The notes beneath the pieces were generated by a model, which was not told where the DNA came from, did not search any database, and worked only from the letters and a program-made list of their open reading frames with translations. This document shows, piece by piece, positions 1 through 6,936 of a stretch of DNA of 12,827 nucleotides (the first letter of the stretch is position 1; every line of letters starts with the position of its first letter). The stretch is taken from positions 1 to 12,827 of the forward strand of contig RGVM01000026.1 in the NCBI GenBank assembly GCA_010027295.1, written 5' to 3'. The stretch is from Chitinophagia bacterium. GTDB taxonomy: Bacteria; Bacteroidota; Bacteroidia; Chitinophagales; Chitinophagaceae. A program made the translations under genes and the position numbers.

Positions 1-2
1 GT

Positions 3-266
3 GAAGAATTTCTCAATCAAAACCCCCATCTAGAAACAGTTATAACTGGTGCACCTGCGTTCACTGGTGACCACATCACAGCTGTTAAAAAGTATGATAC
101 AGGATTTAAGGAGGTGCTACAAAGAATCCACGAAAAAACTCCAGGAAGTCAACTCGATAAAAACGAGAATCGGCTGGCGATACGCTCTTCATCTGCAACC
201 TCCGGACAAGGCGATGGCTCCACCCGATCTCAGACCAGAGCGGCAGGCCTGTCCGGCTTCGCGTAG
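3..266 (+). CDS. 3' end of an unrecognised protein (partial, left edge)
   Basis: Only one plus-strand frame is open from the window edge, and it runs to a TAG at 264-266. The first ~55 residues look like genuine protein, with stretches such as HLETVITGAPAFTGDHITAV and KKYDTGFKEVLQRIHEKTPG. The last ~30 residues are low-complexity (rich in S, R, G, A) and overlap the 3' end of the convergent flavin reductase gene, so they may be read-through rather than native C-terminus. The first 180 bases are about 42% GC, against roughly 58% just downstream, so codon use differs from the rest of the window. I do not recognise the family. A hydrolase C-terminus is conceivable from the 'VITG' stretch, but that is weak. 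The 5' end lies outside the window. Confidence 0.5.
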   Translation, partial: EEFLNQNPHLETVITGAPAFTGDHITAVKKYDTGFKEVLQRIHEKTPGSQLDKNENRLAIRSSSATSGQGDGSTRSQTRAAGLSGFA

Positions 267-862
267 GTGAACCGGGCATGCGGCATCACCGTTCCATAGG
301 CGTCGAGTCCGAGACTGACCATCGATCCCGCCTCATACAGGTCGATCAAACCGTCGGCACCCACGATGCGCTCATCCATGAAGACATGAAGGATGCGGCC
401 GATCACGAAATAGGTCCCGTTCAACGGGATCGGCATGACCTCGGCCAATTCGAGTCCGTATTGCACCGGACTCCCCTCCACAAACGGAACCGGGAAACCA
501 GCCTTCCATTCCTCCCCGAGGCCTACGGCCGCGAACTCGCTGACACCGTCCGGATACTTCGCACTGGTCTGATGCGCCCGGTCCAGAAAGTCGGGATGGA
601 TATGGTTGATCGTGTAGTACCGACCGGCCTCGATGTTCCGGATCGTATGCGGAGCCGCCTCACGCGGACGGTTGACAAAACCCACCAGCGCTGGGTCCGC
701 ACCCAAGTGCACGATGTTGCTGAAGACACCCAGGTTGCTCATACCTTCAGGATTGACCGTGGCAATCAGGCTCACCGGCTTGAACCCGCTCAGCGAGTTG
801 ATGAAATGGGCGCGCTGGAACCTGTCCCAGGAGGCGATCCGGTCTATCGGAAAATGAGTCAT
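230..862 (-). CDS. Flavin reductase family protein (FMN-binding split barrel)
   Basis: A 210-residue protein of the flavin reductase-like, FMN-binding split-barrel family. Members bind FMN and either reduce free flavin with NAD(P)H for a partner monooxygenase or act as small flavoproteins of unknown substrate. The N-terminal half shows the family pattern: SGFKPVSLIATVNPEG (residues 25-40), then SNLGVFSNIVHLGADPALVG, then a loop with NRPREAAPHTIRN where FMN phosphate contacts are expected. YYTINHIHPDFLDRAHQTSA and EGSPVQYGLELAEVMPIPLN are also typical. The length suits a stand-alone reductase. There is no signal peptide, so it is cytoplasmic. It is the last gene of the minus-strand block, 84 bp after the DUF5715-like gene, with its own weak promoter candidate. 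No partner oxygenase is seen nearby, so the substrate cannot be assigned. Confidence 0.88.
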   Translation of the reverse strand: MTHFPIDRIASWDRFQRAHFINSLSGFKPVSLIATVNPEGMSNLGVFSNIVHLGADPALVGFVNRPREAAPHTIRNIEAGRYYTINHIHPDFLDRAHQTSAKYPDGVSEFAAVGLGEEWKAGFPVPFVEGSPVQYGLELAEVMPIPLNGTYFVIGRILHVFMDERIVGADGLIDLYEAGSMVSLGLDAYGTVMPHARFTYAKPDRPAALV

Positions 863-888
863 GAGGGCTTGGTTTTATATGGGCCAGG

Positions 889-920
889 CAAAGGTCCGTC
901 GCACGGTCCGCCCCACAAAA
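889..920 (-). promoter_or_regulatory. Candidate promoter of the flavin reductase gene
   Basis: Read on the minus strand, TTTTG (916-920) is followed after 19 bp by GACCTTTG (889-896). This resembles the Bacteroidota -33/-7 consensus TTTG-N19-TAnnTTTG, except that TA is replaced by GA. Transcription would begin about 20 bases before the ATG at 862. The match is imperfect, so this is only a candidate. Confidence 0.3.
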
Positions 921-946
921 CATTCCCGGAGACCCGGGCATGCCAG

Positions 947-1621
947 TTATCGTACCGTCAGGTGCAAAGCCCCCTTCCTTTCGTACTTCACATAACACCG
1001 TCCCTGTTGTCGAAGTTTCGACAGGGCTTCGATCAGGCAGATTTTCTCGCCTTCATGCCTGCCGAACCGCTTGTAGCTGATGTCGATGGTCTTTCCATGG
1101 AGATGGTGCGACCACCGACGGGCGATGGAATTCTCCTCTGTCAGTTTGTCGGCAGAGTCGATGGACCGGGTTGCACTGATGATCTCAAACGGCCGGTAGG
1201 ATAGCTTCCTGGCCTTCAATTCCAGGGCATAGGCCCTCGATAGCCGCTCGAGGAAATCCACGACGATAGGGAGGACATAGGGTCGGGAATGTTCCATTTC
1301 GCGGATGATAAATCGATCATTGTCCTCGAGTTCGACCAGAATGCCTTTTCGGAGCAGTCCGTCCAAATCGTCCATGGTCGACTGCGCCTTGAGCCTTCCC
1401 CTTCGATAGGCGGTCTCCTGTATGGGCACTCGATCCGGGAATTTCTGAACGCAACCGGGGCAAGTTTCGCTCAATCCGCCATTGAAGGGTACGATGATTT
1501 CGAAAGCCTGCCTGGATTTTGACATCAGCATATGACGGTAACGATAGGCAAGGAAACCCATGGAGAGTACCATCACACCGACTAAGGCGAGCAAAATAGA
1601 TCTTTTGTAGCCAGTGTTCAT
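947..1621 (-). CDS. DUF5715-like membrane-anchored protein with M15-type metal-site motif
   Basis: A 224-residue protein with an N-terminal membrane anchor (about residues 8-26) and an extracytoplasmic domain. Residues 171-180 read SHHLHGKTID, which fits the SxHxxGxxxD zinc motif of the M15/VanY D-Ala-D-Ala peptidase fold. A C-terminal YERKGALHLTV supplies a likely third ligand (His220) and an upstream acidic residue (Glu213). This arrangement is what I recall of the Bacteroidota DUF5715 family. A role in cell-wall peptide processing follows from the motif but is inferred. I chose the ATG at 1621 because the hydrophobic anchor follows it directly. A GTG at 1651 would add ten residues, including a second internal Met, in front of the anchor. 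The gene is transcribed with the DUF1501 gene but sits 145 bp downstream, so it may have its own promoter. Two cysteines, CPGC at 54-57, are of unknown use. Confidence 0.72.
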   Translation of the reverse strand: MNTGYKRSILLALVGVMVLSMGFLAYRYRHMLMSKSRQAFEIIVPFNGGLSETCPGCVQKFPDRVPIQETAYRRGRLKAQSTMDDLDGLLRKGILVELEDNDRFIIREMEHSRPYVLPIVVDFLERLSRAYALELKARKLSYRPFEIISATRSIDSADKLTEENSIARRWSHHLHGKTIDISYKRFGRHEGEKICLIEALSKLRQQGRCYVKYERKGALHLTVR

Positions 1622-1766
1622 ATGAGAAATGCTTTTCAAGCCTTCAGGCACGTGTCAAAGCAAAAAGCAGGGCCCCGGATGTCGGCATAGGCCCATGGTT
1701 GGGACAATGTTGAAGTGTCATAGCGAGCGGGGCTTCACACCCATGGTACGATGGATCCTATGTATA

Positions 1767-3212
1767 TCAGGCCTTCCCGAGGATCTCCAGAATCGCTTCC
1801 CCCTTCCCATCGGGTGTCGTGTAGAAAGGCCGTCCCTCTACCTCGTAGTTCCTGTCGGGTGGAATGCCAAGGGCATGGTATATCGTCTGGTGCACCTGGT
1901 CGATCTTGACAGGCTTTTCGATGGTTTTGCAGGGTCGCTCGTCGGCGGTCCTGCCATAGGCGTAGCCCTTGCGGATGCCGCCTCCGAACATGAGGATGGA
2001 AGATCCGTCCGTGAAATGGCGATGCATGCCGTAGTGTTTCATCTCATGGATGATATCGGGCTGGTTGACCTGCTCCTGCACCTTCAAATCGGGCCTACCC
2101 TCGACCATCATGTCGCGACTGAACTCGCTGGCGATGACGATCAGCGTCCTATCCAAATGTCCGCTGCGTTCCAGATCCTTCACCAGCTGTGCCACGGGCG
2201 CGTCGATGAGCTTCTTCATGTCGGCCATCCTCGTGTGACCGTTCTCGTGGGTATCGAAGCCGAAGAAGGGTTCGTACTCGGTAGTGACGCTGATGAAGCG
2301 TGCTCCCTGCTCTGTCAGCCGCTTCGCCATCAGGCAGCCGAGGCCGAACCTGCCGGTGTTGTAGATGTCGTACGACTCCTTCGGCTCCTGGCTGAGGTCG
2401 AAAGCCGCCGCCTCCGGCGATTTCAAGAGCCGGTATGACTGCTCCATCGAGCGCCGCAACGACTCACGCTGGTAGTCGCTCCCGTACTCCCCGACCGGAC
2501 TCCGGTCGATGAGCTCATTGTATAGCCGGTTCCGCTTCTCGAATCTGGCAACGTCCATCCCGACAGGTGGACGAACGCTCTCCAGTCCCTGCCCAGGATC
2601 GGGTATCATGAAAGGACCGTATTCGGAGCCCAGGAATCCCGCCGTATGGAAGGCCTTCAACTCCTCGGCCTCGCCCACGGTGAAGCGCTGGCCGATATCG
2701 ACAAAGGCGGGTATCACGGGGTTCAGGGGTCCTAGCTCCTTGGCAATCCAGGCACCGATATGCGGGGCGAGGACCGACTGTGGCGGCTCGTAGCAGGTAT
2801 GCCAATGGTATTGGTGGCGGGTGTGCAGGATATGTCCCATGTCTGCCGAGACGTAGGAACGGATCAGCGTCCCCCGGTCCATCACATCTCCGATGCGCTG
2901 CAGGCCCTCGGAGAATCGGATTCCGTCCAGGACGGTGGGATAAGACGGGAATGTGCTCAGGACGCGGTTGGCCTCCATGCCCTTCTCGAAGGGGGTGTAC
3001 GCCTTCGGGTCGAAGGTCTCCGTATGTGCCATGCCGCCGGCCATCCATAGCAGGATGACCGTATCGGCGCTGGTGGCCTCCCGCCGCCTGGGGGAGGAAC
3101 AGCCGCTCAAGAGGCCCGTTACCGGCGAGCCCGCCGCCAGGGCTGCCATTGTGGCTGCAGATGCACTGCTTAAAAACCGCCTTCTATCCCAGTTGCCGCG
3201 CTCCATATGCAT
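1767..3212 (-). CDS. DUF1501 family protein, Tat-exported lipoprotein
   Basis: A 481-residue member of DUF1501, a family with an alkaline phosphatase/sulfatase-like fold that is nearly always found with PSD1 (DUF1549/DUF1553) cytochromes. The biochemical role is not established. The N-terminus carries a twin-arginine signal (DRRRFLSSASAAT, residues 9-21) followed by a lipobox LLSGC with Cys38, so it should be folded in the cytoplasm, exported by Tat and lipid-anchored. The family's opening motif is clear: LLWMAGGMAHTETFDPKAYTP (residues 54-75) contains the HxxTFDpK pattern. GARFISVTTEYEPFFGFDTH, the TLIVIASEFSRD block and a C-terminal HRHFTDGSSILMFGGGI complete the family profile. Length is normal for the family. 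Two in-frame ATGs (3212 and 3206) are equally possible. It lies downstream of the PSD1 gene, 300 bp away. Confidence 0.93.
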   Translation of the reverse strand: MHMERGNWDRRRFLSSASAATMAALAAGSPVTGLLSGCSSPRRREATSADTVILLWMAGGMAHTETFDPKAYTPFEKGMEANRVLSTFPSYPTVLDGIRFSEGLQRIGDVMDRGTLIRSYVSADMGHILHTRHQYHWHTCYEPPQSVLAPHIGAWIAKELGPLNPVIPAFVDIGQRFTVGEAEELKAFHTAGFLGSEYGPFMIPDPGQGLESVRPPVGMDVARFEKRNRLYNELIDRSPVGEYGSDYQRESLRRSMEQSYRLLKSPEAAAFDLSQEPKESYDIYNTGRFGLGCLMAKRLTEQGARFISVTTEYEPFFGFDTHENGHTRMADMKKLIDAPVAQLVKDLERSGHLDRTLIVIASEFSRDMMVEGRPDLKVQEQVNQPDIIHEMKHYGMHRHFTDGSSILMFGGGIRKGYAYGRTADERPCKTIEKPVKIDQVHQTIYHALGIPPDRNYEVEGRPFYTTPDGKGEAILEILGKA

Positions 3213-3512
3213 TGTAATAATCTTACCTGTCGCGATTCTTTCAAGGATTTCAGTCCATCCTTACCTCTTCGCCCACTTATTCAATCCATCGGTGTGCCAA
3301 AATCAAACCCATACCCTATAACATCTTCCCAAATCCAGGTACCCTAACCCTATGTCCGAGATAGTCTTTCTGTTCAAATCTACCCCAAACGCTGAACACT
3401 CTCCACATCAGGGTACCTTTTCCACCGCCTATCCGCCCGCCGCGAATGGCGACACCCTCCAAGGGTGGAGGGACTCCGCCGATGGCGGATGGGATTGGGG
3501 GGCAACCACATG
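3213..3512. other. Gene-free 300-bp gap between PSD1 and DUF1501 genes
   Basis: No convincing reading frame is present. Short open frames on both strands here lack any protein character. The half next to the PSD1 stop holds a nested inverted-repeat element, listed separately. The half next to DUF1501 (3213-3420) is more AT-rich and would carry any DUF1501 promoter, but I see no good TTTG-N19-TAnnTTTG match. PSD1 and DUF1501 genes are usually close together, so a gap of this size is unusual. Confidence 0.6.
3428..3493. repeat. Nested inverted-repeat (cloverleaf-like) element
   Basis: The outer arms are CCTATCCGCC (3428-3437) and GGCGGATGGG (3484-3493), which pair with one mismatch. Inside them are two further hairpins: CGCC-6-GGCG (3438-3451) and CCCTCC-6-GGAGGG (3455-3472). 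An alternative hairpin, TCCGCC-GAT-GGCGGA (3475-3489), competes with the outer stem. No T-tract follows on either strand, so it is not a standard intrinsic terminator. It starts about 20 bases downstream of the PSD1 stop codon. The form resembles REP-like or small non-autonomous elements and could also stabilise or attenuate the PSD1-DUF1501 transcript. The base pairing is directly visible; the role is inferred. Confidence 0.6.
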
Positions 3513-6029
3513 TCATCGGATTAGCTGGAATTCCGGGTGCAGGGCCATGGCCCAGAGGAAATCCTCCCAATCCGATACGGATGGTTGATTACCGAGCCGC
3601 TGGCGGAGCAGCCTCCGCTCCTTGTCAGAAGGGAGGCGGCCAAGCATGTTCCGATAGGTCCTGTCGACCACTCTCATGGGATCCGCTTCTGCTGACGCCC
3701 GGGAAGCCGCCTTCCGGAGGGTTTCATGAAAACGTCCACCATTGGTGAGTTCCAAAGCCTGCAAGAGGCTGGCCTGCGAAGTCCGACCCGTGGATACGTT
3801 CTCCCGCGTCGGCCTGCCAAGCGACTTCTGGAAGGGATCGTTCATCACCAACGAGGCCCTGGTGAAGGGAATGCAGAACTGAATCCCGTCGGGAAGACGC
3901 CTGCGCTCGATCAGACTGTCGGCATAGACGGGCTCCAGCGTGGACCCGATCGCGTCTATGAACTGCTCGGCGCTCATCCGGCGACGCAGCATCCCGCGGA
4001 AGACGAAATCCTTCGAAACGACCTCTTCCGGCTGACCGACAGCCACGGAGGGCTGTTGGTAGGTATCCGACGTAAGGATGGTGAACAGCAGCTTTTTCAT
4101 ATCGGCCCCGTTGGCCACGAAATCCCAGGCGAGCCAGTCGAGCAGGTCCTGACTCCAGGGCCTGTTGTCCATCGCATCCACGGGCTCCACGATACCCCTG
4201 CCCATGAGCTGAGCCCAGATTCGGTTCACGAGCGTGCGGTACAGCCTCCCGTTCCCCGGCTGAACGGTGATCTCCGCGAGCTGCCGCAACCGCTCCTTCC
4301 GGTCGGCGGCCGAGTCGATGACGCCGAGCTTCGGAAACAGCATCCGTGTCCCGGCCACCCTGCCCGTGGGCTTGTCGCAACGATGTATCTGCAGCAGCGA
4401 GTCGGCGAAGAGGTTGGCAAAGGCATAGGCATCGTCCAGCTTCCAGTCGCTGATGAAACTGTCATGACAGGAGGCACACTTCAAATTCAACCCGAAGAAC
4501 ACCTGCGACACATTCTGTGCAGCCTGCATCTCGACACGCTGACTGGCGTTCACCTCCCCGCGCCAGCGGATGCCCCGGATGAAACCCTCCGAGGTCTCGT
4601 CCGCATCGATCAGCTCGCGTACGAAACGGTCATAGGACTTGTTGTCGAGCAGCGAGGCATAGAGCCATTTCGTGATGTCCTTCCGCCCGTTCGTGATATA
4701 GCCCGGCCCGCTATAGTCGTTCCTCAGGGCGTCGTTCCAGAAACTGATCCAATGCTGGGCATAGTCATGGTGCCTGGAAAGGACCCTCCTGACCAACTCC
4801 TCACGTTTGTTCGGCGACCTGTCGGCGACGAATTGCTCAACCGTATCGGGATGAGGCAATAGTCCGATGGCATCCAGGTGTACGCGTCGGATATAGCTGC
4901 GGTCGTCGACCGGCGCCTCCCACTCGATATCGTGTTTCTTGAAATAGGCATGCACGAAGCGGTCGATCGGACGATCATGACCCTCTTCCGCGGGTGGCAT
5001 CGCCGGCTGCCTCGGCTCGAGGGCCGCGGTACGGAAGAGACTGCGCGTCGGTCCGCTGGGCCAGGGCGCCCCATTCGATATCCAATACGTGAGGAGGTCT
5101 ATTTCTTCCCTCGTCAACCCGTTGCCCTTCGTAGGCATGGCCTCCTTATGACCCCGGGGCAGACTGACCCTTCTGATGAGCTCGCTTGCCTCGGACTGTC
5201 CGGGACGAATCACGGGACCGTGCTCCCCGCCCGCGAAGATGCCCTCCCGGCTGTCGAGCCGAAGCCCGCCCTTCATCCGTGTCGGCCCATGGCAGCTGTA
5301 ACACTTGTGGGCAAAGATGGACCGAACTTCCACATTCAGCATCACCAGTTGCTCCTCGTCGAGCACACCCTTGACGGGAATGAAGCGGGCACCCTCCTCT
5401 TCGTCCTCGGCCGAACCAGCCTCCCGAGAGGGGATGACCGAACTCAGATAGTCCTCCCCATGCGTCAGTTGGCTCCCGAAATGGCCGGTCAGCGTTACCC
5501 CCGCGACGGCCATGATGGAAACGACCCAGGCGGCGTTCTCCCTTTTTCTCCGATGAAGGAATGCGGCCGCGGCCACCAGCACCGTCGTCACGATGCCCGT
5601 CCACTGATGCCAGGGAAGGGTCTCCGACCCGTACTCCTCCGTATTGGCAAGCAACAGTCCCAACAACATCGCCAGGATCGAGCTGATGGCTGACACCGGC
5701 AGCAGGATACCCGTCGTGGTACGGAACACACCCGCGCCGCGATACCTGTCGATCGCCCCGAAAAGCACCACCAGAAAGACCAACGTGATGGGAAAATGCA
5801 CCACCATCGGATGCAGACGTCCCAGCAAGCGCCACAGCCAGAATGCCGGGGTCGGCTCCGGCGATTGGGCAAACACCTGCATCGAGAGGGTCAGCGCCGA
5901 AACCACACCGGCGATACCCATCACCACCTTCGATGGCATACGACGAAAAGACATGGAACGCATCAGGGACATCGGCCGGCTTCTGTCATCCGGCTCAGTA
6001 AAGTAGCGGAAAAAAAGGAATCTCCCCAT
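3513..6029 (-). CDS. DUF2231-PSD1 cytochrome c protein (DUF1549/DUF1553)
   Basis: An 838-residue multidomain membrane protein. Residues ~36-190 form four or five membrane segments with a DUF2231-type pattern (LHPMVVHFP at 72-80; later His141, His183, His190), a family suspected of binding haem in the membrane. A PSD1/cytochrome-c-like domain follows, with CYSCH at 243-247 and the usual 'GGLRLDSREG' and 'PGQSEASELIRR' blocks. DUF1549 spans about residues 353-545 and includes a second haem-type site, CASCH, at 518-522. DUF1553 runs from ~595 to the end (RTLVNRIWAQLMGRGIV; closing HPEFQL). Both CxxCH sites should be outside the cytoplasm. The start at 6029 lies 6 bases after the DUF6526 stop and has GGAG upstream. 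ATGs at 5972 and 5954 would give a tighter signal segment. Pairing with DUF1501 is the family's hallmark; the substrate is unknown. Confidence 0.92.
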   Translation of the reverse strand: MGRFLFFRYFTEPDDRSRPMSLMRSMSFRRMPSKVVMGIAGVVSALTLSMQVFAQSPEPTPAFWLWRLLGRLHPMVVHFPITLVFLVVLFGAIDRYRGAGVFRTTTGILLPVSAISSILAMLLGLLLANTEEYGSETLPWHQWTGIVTTVLVAAAAFLHRRKRENAAWVVSIMAVAGVTLTGHFGSQLTHGEDYLSSVIPSREAGSAEDEEEGARFIPVKGVLDEEQLVMLNVEVRSIFAHKCYSCHGPTRMKGGLRLDSREGIFAGGEHGPVIRPGQSEASELIRRVSLPRGHKEAMPTKGNGLTREEIDLLTYWISNGAPWPSGPTRSLFRTAALEPRQPAMPPAEEGHDRPIDRFVHAYFKKHDIEWEAPVDDRSYIRRVHLDAIGLLPHPDTVEQFVADRSPNKREELVRRVLSRHHDYAQHWISFWNDALRNDYSGPGYITNGRKDITKWLYASLLDNKSYDRFVRELIDADETSEGFIRGIRWRGEVNASQRVEMQAAQNVSQVFFGLNLKCASCHDSFISDWKLDDAYAFANLFADSLLQIHRCDKPTGRVAGTRMLFPKLGVIDSAADRKERLRQLAEITVQPGNGRLYRTLVNRIWAQLMGRGIVEPVDAMDNRPWSQDLLDWLAWDFVANGADMKKLLFTILTSDTYQQPSVAVGQPEEVVSKDFVFRGMLRRRMSAEQFIDAIGSTLEPVYADSLIERRRLPDGIQFCIPFTRASLVMNDPFQKSLGRPTRENVSTGRTSQASLLQALELTNGGRFHETLRKAASRASAEADPMRVVDRTYRNMLGRLPSDKERRLLRQRLGNQPSVSDWEDFLWAMALHPEFQLIR

Positions 6030-6035
6030 CCACTC

Positions 6036-6464
6036 CTATACCCTGTCGTTGTCCTCCCTCCACTGCTGGATCGCCTTCTTGATGGACTTGTTGCCCATCT
6101 TCTCCCGTAGCGCCCTCTCCGCCAAAGCGGGAAACTCCTCGTCGGACGCGAAGCGAAGGGCGATGATCTGAGACAGTCGAAGCCCGGCGGGAAGCACCTT
6201 GCCCGTCAGGATGAAATGCCGGAAATTCTCTTCCGCTCGGATGGCCCTGTCCTGCGCTTTCAGTGGAAAGGTCCTGATATACCATGCCAGCAGCATCAAC
6301 AGGAAGGAGATGGCACAGATCAGGGAGGCGGAATACAGGTTCTCTTCCGAAGAACGGAACAGGTTCACCAGGGAACCGATCAGGATAACAAGGTTCAGCG
6401 GAACGGCCAGTCGATGGAATCCCTTCACGATGCGCACGTGGTTCTTGAAATTCTGCTTCTCCAT
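6036..6464 (-). CDS. DUF6526 family membrane protein
   Basis: A 142-residue protein with two adjacent membrane helices (about residues 18-35 and 43-62) and a charged cytoplasmic C-terminal half. It matches the DUF6526 pattern well: EKQNFKNHVR at the N-terminus, then LKAQDRAIRAEENFRHFILT (residues 68-87), then LRLSQIIALRFASDEEFPAL (95-114). The function of the family is not known. Its stop codon is six bases before the PSD1 start, so the two are almost certainly co-transcribed and translationally linked. The 46 bp upstream of its ATG are AT-rich and include a TTTTTG on the minus strand, but no convincing -7 element completes a promoter. It may therefore be read from the genes upstream. Confidence 0.85.
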   Translation of the reverse strand: MEKQNFKNHVRIVKGFHRLAVPLNLVILIGSLVNLFRSSEENLYSASLICAISFLLMLLAWYIRTFPLKAQDRAIRAEENFRHFILTGKVLPAGLRLSQIIALRFASDEEFPALAERALREKMGNKSIKKAIQQWREDNDRV

Positions 6465-6510
6465 GTGGAATCTTTTCTTTGAATTTAGGATAAATCGTGT
6501 AACAAAAAGC

Positions 6511-6861
6511 TCATAGCCCGGGGGGCGCGGCGTCCTTTCCTCGTTCGCCGGTGGCGTCGCGCAAAGCCTGCAGGCGGCTATCGATCGACTGCTTCCGCTC
6601 TGTCAACAAGGCTATCAGCTCTTCCCCGCGCTCTCCCACCAGACGCTCCGCAACCGGAGAATCCAACACGCGCGCGATATCCTCCTCGCTGAGACGTCGA
6701 AAGATCTCACGCACGGGTATGGTCTCGACCAACTCGGGGTTCTTCAGCAGAAGGTCGAGGCCACCGGGTCGACCCAGGATGCGTATGACGGCCAGCTTGA
6801 AGACATCGGTGCTCCTCACCGAACCCGCTGACTCATGACTGTCCTTGCTTATCGGCTCCAT
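6511..6861 (-). CDS. Small helical protein of unknown function
   Basis: A 116-residue protein I do not recognise. It is charged, lacks a signal peptide or membrane segment, and reads as a run of amphipathic helices, for example DVFKLAVIRILGRPGGLDLL (residues 19-38) and EEDIARVLDSPVAERLVGER (59-78). The tail, KQSIDSRLQALRDATGERGK, may be a short coiled coil. The frame shows good codon character, and the gene is spaced 75 bp after the DUF4116-like gene and 46 bp before DUF6526, in the same direction, which supports it as a real gene in an operon. No promoter is apparent in the 75-bp gap. The role is unknown. Confidence 0.65.
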   Translation of the reverse strand: MEPISKDSHESAGSVRSTDVFKLAVIRILGRPGGLDLLLKNPELVETIPVREIFRRLSEEDIARVLDSPVAERLVGERGEELIALLTERKQSIDSRLQALRDATGERGKDAAPPGL

Positions 6862-6936
6862 GATAAGATCTGAGTTTGGATTGTTTCCTTGGATATTCTC
6901 GGTTACCGGTACTATTCGTACTCCAGAATGAGGAGA

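Noticed and set aside
278..1204. 308-codon plus-strand open frame opposite the flavin reductase and the DUF5715-like gene
   Set aside because: It spans two convincing minus-strand genes and the gap between them and has no recognisable protein features.
3455..3489. Tandem hairpins after the PSD1 stop as an intrinsic terminator
   Set aside because: No T-tract follows on the minus strand, so a rho-independent terminator is not supported; recorded as a repeat element instead.
3726..4862. Long plus-strand open frame (378 codons) opposite the PSD1 gene
   Set aside because: It is antisense to DUF1549/DUF1553 coding sequence with clear domain matches; its own translation has no domain character. 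High GC lengthens antisense frames.
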